Source: an uncultured Oscillospiraceae bacterium
GTDB lineage: Bacteria; Bacillota; Clostridia; Oscillospirales; Oscillospiraceae
NCBI GenBank assembly: GCA_944387615.1
Contig: CALXFP010000005.1
Coordinates: forward strand, 1-38,951
Length of the DNA stretch: 38,951 nucleotides
Direction of reading: 5' to 3'
Shown here: piece after piece, positions 35,266 through 38,951 of the stretch
How positions within the stretch are numbered: position 1 is the stretch's first letter
Layout: every line of letters begins with the position of its first letter
Made by a program: the position numbers and the translations under genes
Notes under the pieces: generated by a model
Database searches by the model: none
Told to the model about the DNA's origin: nothing
Seen by the model: the letters and a program-made list of their open reading frames with translations, nothing else

Positions 35266-36399
35266 ATGAAGAAAATGCTTGCCCTGACCCTGGCGCTGGC
35301 GCTGCTGCTGTGCGGCTGCGGTGCAAGTAAAGCTGCCGAGACTCAGCCTGCCACAACCGCACCGGCTGCCACCCAGGCTCCCACCACGGTGGCCACTACC
35401 GAACCCACCACGGAGCCTACCACCGTTCCCACCGAGCCGGAAGTTTACCGCAACCCCCTCAGCGGTGAGATTCTGGATGCTCCCTTCACGGGCCGGATCT
35501 TCGCCAACACCGTCAGCAACATGCAGGAAAACCTGCCCCATGTTGGTGTGATTCACGCCGACGTGCTGGTGGAAACCTTCGTCAACAAGAACAACATCAT
35601 CCGCTGCCTGGCCCTGTTCTCCGACATTTCCAGTGTGGAGGCCATCGGTTCCACCCGTTCCACCCGGCCTATCTTCAACCAGCTGGCCCAGCATTATGAC
35701 CTGATTCTGTCCCATGCCGGCGGTTCCGAGCAGGCCCTGAATGACGCTGCCAACCGGGGCGTGGAGAACTTCAACATTGATGCCTGGGCCATTGCCTCCC
35801 AGGGTACCTCCTACCGGGATACCGAGTACAACCGTACTTATGAGAATACCCTCTTCGGTGTCGGCTCCGGCATCAAGGCCTATGCCGAAGCCCAGGGCTA
35901 CCCCATGAGCCTGGAGCGCAGCTACGGCCTGACCTTCACCGAGGACGGCACCCCCGCAAACGGTGAGGAAGCCGGCAAGATCTCCCTGACCTTCACCTAC
36001 GGCGAGGCCAAGAAGGAAACCATCATGACCTACGACGCTCAGGCGGACAAGTATGTTTACAACCAGTACGGCCAGGTGATGGCCGACCAGATCACCGGCG
36101 AAACCGAGATGTTCACCAACGTGCTGATTATGAACACCAACATCACCACCGACGGCATCTACTTTGTGGCTGACTTCAACGCCGGCGGTACCGGCTACTA
36201 TGCCAACGGCGGCAAGATCATCCCCATCAACTGGACCTGCGCCGGTGACAAGGAGCCCTTCGTCTTCACCACCCAGGACGGCACCCCCCTGGATGTGGGC
36301 GTAGGCAACACCTACATCGCCATCTGCACTCCCGAATCCCCCGTGGTGTACGAAGCAGCATCTCCCGTTGCTGCGGAAACCCAGGCTGTGGAAGGATAA
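35266..36399 (+). CDS. YerB-like lipoprotein (DUF3048)
   Basis: 377 residues. The signal peptide MKKMLALTLALALLLCGC has a lipobox (LCGC, Cys18). A Thr/Pro/Ala-rich linker (about 24-60, repeats of TTEP and TTVP) spaces the domain from the membrane. The DUF3048 core begins NPLSGEILDAPFTGRIFANTVSN and includes VLVETFVNKNNIIRCLALFSD, IGSTRSTRP and ILSHAGGSEQAL; the second half (TFTYGEAKKET onward) is the C-terminal subdomain. YerB in Bacillus is a lipoprotein of unknown exact role. AAGGAAA lies before the ATG. Probably co-transcribed with the gene before it. Confidence 0.9.
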   Translation: MKKMLALTLALALLLCGCGASKAAETQPATTAPAATQAPTTVATTEPTTEPTTVPTEPEVYRNPLSGEILDAPFTGRIFANTVSNMQENLPHVGVIHADVLVETFVNKNNIIRCLALFSDISSVEAIGSTRSTRPIFNQLAQHYDLILSHAGGSEQALNDAANRGVENFNIDAWAIASQGTSYRDTEYNRTYENTLFGVGSGIKAYAEAQGYPMSLERSYGLTFTEDGTPANGEEAGKISLTFTYGEAKKETIMTYDAQADKYVYNQYGQVMADQITGETEMFTNVLIMNTNITTDGIYFVADFNAGGTGYYANGGKIIPINWTCAGDKEPFVFTTQDGTPLDVGVGNTYIAICTPESPVVYEAASPVAAETQAVEG

Positions 36400-36414
36400 T
36401 TGGGAACTTATGGA

Positions 36415-36441
36415 AAACCCGGAGCAAACTGCTCCGGGTTT
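36415..36441 (+). terminator. Terminator of the secA...yerB-like transcript
   Basis: A perfect 11-bp stem AAACCCGGAGC / GCTCCGGGTTT with an AAACT loop, followed by GTCTGTTTC, 15 bases after the stop. Confidence 0.85.
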
Positions 36442-36527
36442 GTCTGTTTCCGGGGTGGATTTGTGCAATATTAGCATTTTGCATCGAAATTAACAAAATT
36501 TTTATGGGATTTTTACACATTTCACAG

Positions 36528-36556
36528 TTTACATCCGGTTTCGGCTATAGTATAAT
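36528..36556 (+). promoter_or_regulatory. Strong SigA promoter of gap
   Basis: TTTACA (36528-36533), a 17-base spacer and perfect TATAAT (36551-36556), in an AT-rich upstream region that could act as an UP element. The leader is about 70 bases and includes a small CTGCATTGCAG palindrome before the GGAGG site. Confidence 0.85.
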
Positions 36557-36636
36557 AAATCCGTACGGAGTTATCGAATCCTGTACATATGATGTCAAAT
36601 ATGCTGCATTGCAGCGATTAAAATGGAGGAATCATC

Positions 36637-37653
36637 ATGTCTGTTAAAGTTGCAATTAACGGTTTTGGCCGTATCGGCCGTCTGGCTTTCCGTCAGATGT
36701 TCGGTGCTGAGGGTTTCGAAGTCGTTGCCATCAATGACCTGACCTCTCCCAAGATGCTGGCTCACCTGCTGAAGTACGACTCCACTCAGGGCAACTACGC
36801 TGCTCAGGGTCACGTTGTCGAGGCTGGCGAGGATCACATCGTTGTCGACGGCAAGAAGATCACCATTTACGCTAAGGCCAACGCTGCCGAGCTGCCCTGG
36901 GGCGAGCTGGGTGTTGACGTTGTTCTGGAGTGCACCGGTTTCTACACCTCCAAGGCTAAGGCTCAGGCTCACATCGACGCCGGCGCCAAGAAGGTTGTTA
37001 TCTCCGCTCCCGCTGGCAACGACCTGCCCACCATCGTTTACAACGTTAACCACGAGACCCTGACCAAGGACGACCACATCATCTCCGCCGCTTCCTGCAC
37101 CACCAACTGCCTGGCTCCCATGGCTAAGGCTCTGAATGACCTGGCTTCCATCGAGTCCGGCATTATGTGCACCATCCACGCTTACACCGGCGACCAGATG
37201 ATCCTGGACGGCCCCCAGCGTAAGGGCGACCTGCGTCGTTCCCGTGCCGGCGCTGTGAACATTGTTCCCAACTCCACCGGTGCTGCCAAGGCTATCGGCC
37301 TGGTTATCCCCGAACTGAACGGCAAGCTGATCGGCGCTGCTCAGCGTGTTCCCACCCCCACCGGCTCCACCACCATCCTGAATGCTGTGTGCTCCAAGTC
37401 CGTGACCGTGGCTGAGATCAACGCTGCTATGAAGGCTGCTGCTACCGAGTCCTTCGGCTACAACGAGGACGAGATCGTTTCCTCCGACGTTATCGGCATG
37501 CGTTTCGGCTCCCTGTTCGACGCTACCCAGACCATGGTCTGCGCTCTGCCCGATGGCAAGACCCAGGTTCAGGTTGTGTCCTGGTACGACAACGAGAACT
37601 CCTACGTTTCTCAGATGGTCCGTACCATCAAGCACTTCTCCACTCTGCTGTAA
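36637..37653 (+). CDS. gap: Glyceraldehyde-3-phosphate dehydrogenase, type I
   Basis: A glycolytic enzyme that oxidises glyceraldehyde-3-phosphate to 1,3-bisphosphoglycerate with NAD. 338 residues. Seen: Rossmann motif INGFGRIGR (7-15), Asp34 favouring NAD, catalytic Cys154 in [11 protein letters not shown], His181 in [10 protein letters not shown], and the C-terminal [14 protein letters not shown]. Codon choice differs sharply from the rest of the window (many GCT, GTT and CGT), a pattern expected of a very highly expressed gene. A single-gene unit with strong promoter, TGGAGG site and UUCG-loop terminator. Confidence 0.98.
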   Translation: MSVKVAINGFGRIGRLAFRQMFGAEGFEVVAINDLTSPKMLAHLLKYDSTQGNYAAQGHVVEAGEDHIVVDGKKITIYAKANAAELPWGELGVDVVLECTGFYTSKAKAQAHIDAGAKKVVISAPAGNDLPTIVYNVNHETLTKDDHIISAASCTTNCLAPMAKALNDLASIESGIMCTIHAYTGDQMILDGPQRKGDLRRSRAGAVNIVPNSTGAAKAIGLVIPELNGKLIGAAQRVPTPTGSTTILNAVCSKSVTVAEINAAMKAAATESFGYNEDEIVSSDVIGMRFGSLFDATQTMVCALPDGKTQVQVVSWYDNENSYVSQMVRTIKHFSTLL

Positions 37654-37671
37654 TTAAACAGACAGAACTTC

Positions 37672-37695
37672 GCCGCCGTCCTTCGGGACGGCGGC
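37672..37695 (+). terminator. Terminator of gap
   Basis: A perfect 10-bp GC-rich stem GCCGCCGTCC / GGACGGCGGC with a stable TTCG tetraloop, followed by TTTTTTTA. Confidence 0.95.
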
Positions 37696-37711
37696 TTTTT
37701 TATGGGCATAA

Positions 37712-37736
37712 ACAGGCAGGGGATTGCCCTGCCTGT
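37712..37736 (-). terminator. Terminator of the small membrane protein gene
   Basis: ACAGGCAGGG / CCCTGCCTGT with a 5-base loop; on the minus strand it begins right at the stop codon of the 83-residue gene and is followed by TTTATGCCC. Confidence 0.7.
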
Positions 37737-37987
37737 CAGTCCGGATTTTTGGCATCTTCGATTTTCTCCAAAAGCAGATTGATTTTCTGCACAATCAGAT
37801 AGGTACAGGAAATCACAAGGGAAATCAGCAGGGTAACGGCGGTGTACAGCGGATGGAAATAGGCGTTGAGAAATGCATCGCCGCCGGGAATCATGGCTCC
37901 CACAGCTGCGCCTAACAGAAGGTTGCCGAACAAGCATACAAAAAAGCTGATAACTCCGATGAAAATTGCCTTCAGTACCATTTTCAA
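37736..37987 (-). CDS. Small two-helix membrane protein, 83 residues
   Basis: Not recognised. Seen: a hydrophobic segment at about 4-35 (AIFIGVISFFVCLFGNLLLGAAVGAMI), a short loop with PGGDAF, a second hydrophobic segment at about 44-66 (YTAVTLLISLVISCTYLIV) and a charged C-terminal tail QKINLLLEKIEDAKNPD. GGAGGGG lies six bases before a TTG (37985-37987), which I take as the start; ATG at 37981 would shorten it by two residues but puts the site 12 bases away. The gene lies alone between gap and fumC. Confidence 0.75.
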   Translation of the reverse strand: MKMVLKAIFIGVISFFVCLFGNLLLGAAVGAMIPGGDAFLNAYFHPLYTAVTLLISLVISCTYLIVQKINLLLEKIEDAKNPD

Positions 37988-38094
37988 GGAAAACCCCTCC
38001 CTATGTTTTTTAATCCTGCTATAAGGATACTATACCGGATATGCCGCCTGCTTGCAAGACAAATCCCGTTAACGCAGCAAACAAGTGAAAAGAT

Positions 38095-38123
38095 AACCGC
38101 CCTGCTTTTTAAGCAGGGCGGTT
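38095..38123. terminator. Bidirectional terminator after fumC
   Basis: AACCGCCCTGC / GCAGGGCGGTT with a T-rich loop. On the minus strand it begins a few bases after the fumC stop and is followed by ATCTTTTC; on the plus strand it is followed by TTTTC. Confidence 0.85.
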
Positions 38124-38126
38124 TTT

Positions 38127-38951
38127 TCAGATCATCTGCTCCGGGTGGAATACCCGGTCAAATTCTTCTTCCGTCAGATAGCCCAGCTTTACACAGGCTT
38201 CTTTCAGGGAAATATTCTCGGCATAGGCTTTTTTCGCGGTTTTGGCCCCGTTTTCGTAGCCGATATAGGGGGTCAGGGCGGTGACCAGCATGAGAGAGTT
38301 GTGCAGATTCCCATCCATTTTCTCCCGATTGGCCCGGATGCCGGTGACACAGAAGTCATGGAAGGCATTCATCCCCTCCGCCAGCAGCCGGGCGGACTGG
38401 AGGAAATTATAAATCAGCACCGGCATGAACACATTCAGCTGGAAATTGCCCTGGCTGGCAGCCATGCTCACCGCCGCATCGTTGCCCATCACCTGGACGG
38501 CAATCATGGTGATGGCTTCGCACTGGGTGGGGTTGACTTTTCCCGGCATGATGGAAGATCCCGGCTCGTTGGCGGGAATGGTGATTTCTCCCAGTCCCAG
38601 CCGGGGGCCGGAGGCCAGCCAACGGATGTCGTTGGCAATCTTCATCAAATCGCAGGCCAGAGCCTTCAGGGCGCCATGGGCAAAGACCAGCTCACTTTTG
38701 GAGCTGAGGGCGTGGAATTTATTGGGTGCAGTGACAAAATTCTTGCCGGTGAGCAGAGACACCTGCCGGGCCACTTCCGTGTCAAATCCGGCAGGGGCGT
38801 TCAGCCCCGTACCCACGGCGGTACCGCCCAGGGCCAGTTCCTTCAGGGCAGGCAGGGCCTGCTCCAGCAGCTGGCCGCACCGCTCCAGGCTGCTGCGCCA
38901 GCCGGAAATCTCCTGGGAGAAGGCGATGGGGGTAGCATCCTGAAGATGAGT
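38127..38951 (-). CDS. fumC: Class II fumarate hydratase FumC (partial, N-terminal part beyond the window)
   Basis: Interconverts fumarate and malate. The visible 274 residues are the C-terminal 60 percent. Seen: the entering frame begins [17 protein letters not shown], then [14 protein letters not shown], the superfamily signature [42 protein letters not shown], and the C-terminal [19 protein letters not shown]. Aspartate ammonia-lyase shares the signature, but THLQDATP and the end HPEQMI match FumC. The start lies to the right of the window. It ends just before a terminator. Confidence 0.93.
   Translation of the reverse strand, partial: THLQDATPIAFSQEISGWRSSLERCGQLLEQALPALKELALGGTAVGTGLNAPAGFDTEVARQVSLLTGKNFVTAPNKFHALSSKSELVFAHGALKALACDLMKIANDIRWLASGPRLGLGEITIPANEPGSSIMPGKVNPTQCEAITMIAVQVMGNDAAVSMAASQGNFQLNVFMPVLIYNFLQSARLLAEGMNAFHDFCVTGIRANREKMDGNLHNSLMLVTALTPYIGYENGAKTAKKAYAENISLKEACVKLGYLTEEEFDRVFHPEQMI

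Overview
The window looks like chromosomal DNA of a GC-rich, Gram-positive anaerobe of the class Clostridia, most likely an Oscillospiraceae/Ruminococcaceae-type gut bacterium. This is inferred from several things seen here: strong Shine-Dalgarno sites, many near-consensus SigA promoters with 17-base spacers, the acetylated diaminopimelate branch (DapH plus its deacetylase), the lepA-hemW order, a YerB-type lipoprotein, a SleB/CwlJ-type wall hydrolase, and type IV pilus genes without outer-membrane parts (no PilQ or PilP). No tRNA, rRNA, CRISPR array, insertion sequence or phage gene was seen.

Layout. 1-2240: divergent lysine/diaminopimelate genes (N-acetyldiaminopimelate deacetylase, cut by the left edge, and dapH), then a 43-residue cysteine-rich membrane peptide and three hairpins. 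2244-7250: lepA-hemW on the minus strand, then rpoD and a 98-residue unknown protein on the plus strand. 7250-15527: a minus-strand type IV pilus operon, read in the order pilB, pilT, pilC, prepilin, pilA, pilD, pilM, pilN, pilO. 15528-15946: an AT-rich divergent control region. 15947-25088: a plus-strand, translationally coupled operon. It starts with a 2497-residue protein that carries a type IV prepilin signal and a very large repeat-rich (GLUG-like) body, followed by three small pilin-like proteins. 25314-26684: a membrane-anchored protein joining a C39-like cysteine-protease fold to a SleB/CwlJ wall hydrolase. 26829-29564: an acyltransferase-3 membrane enzyme coupled to an XRE-AbrB fusion regulator, then a DegT-family aminotransferase. 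29565-29815: hairpin-rich intergenic DNA. 29974-36399: secA, pgeF, a family-5 solute-binding lipoprotein and a YerB-like lipoprotein. 36637-38951: gap, a small membrane protein, and fumC cut by the right edge.

How it fits together. The most interesting unit is the pair of divergent operons at 7250-25088. The minus-strand operon encodes a complete monoderm pilus machine: assembly ATPase, retraction ATPase, platform, alignment proteins, prepilin peptidase and two ordinary pilins. The plus-strand operon encodes what looks like a pilus-borne giant adhesin plus a set of minor pilins that could form a priming or tip complex. Modular minor pilins with grafted adhesive domains are known in Gram-positive bacteria. 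A single prepilin of about 2500 residues is far larger than the usual 130-200 and is the best candidate here for an undescribed system. The rest is mostly housekeeping, with regulatory details noted in the entries.
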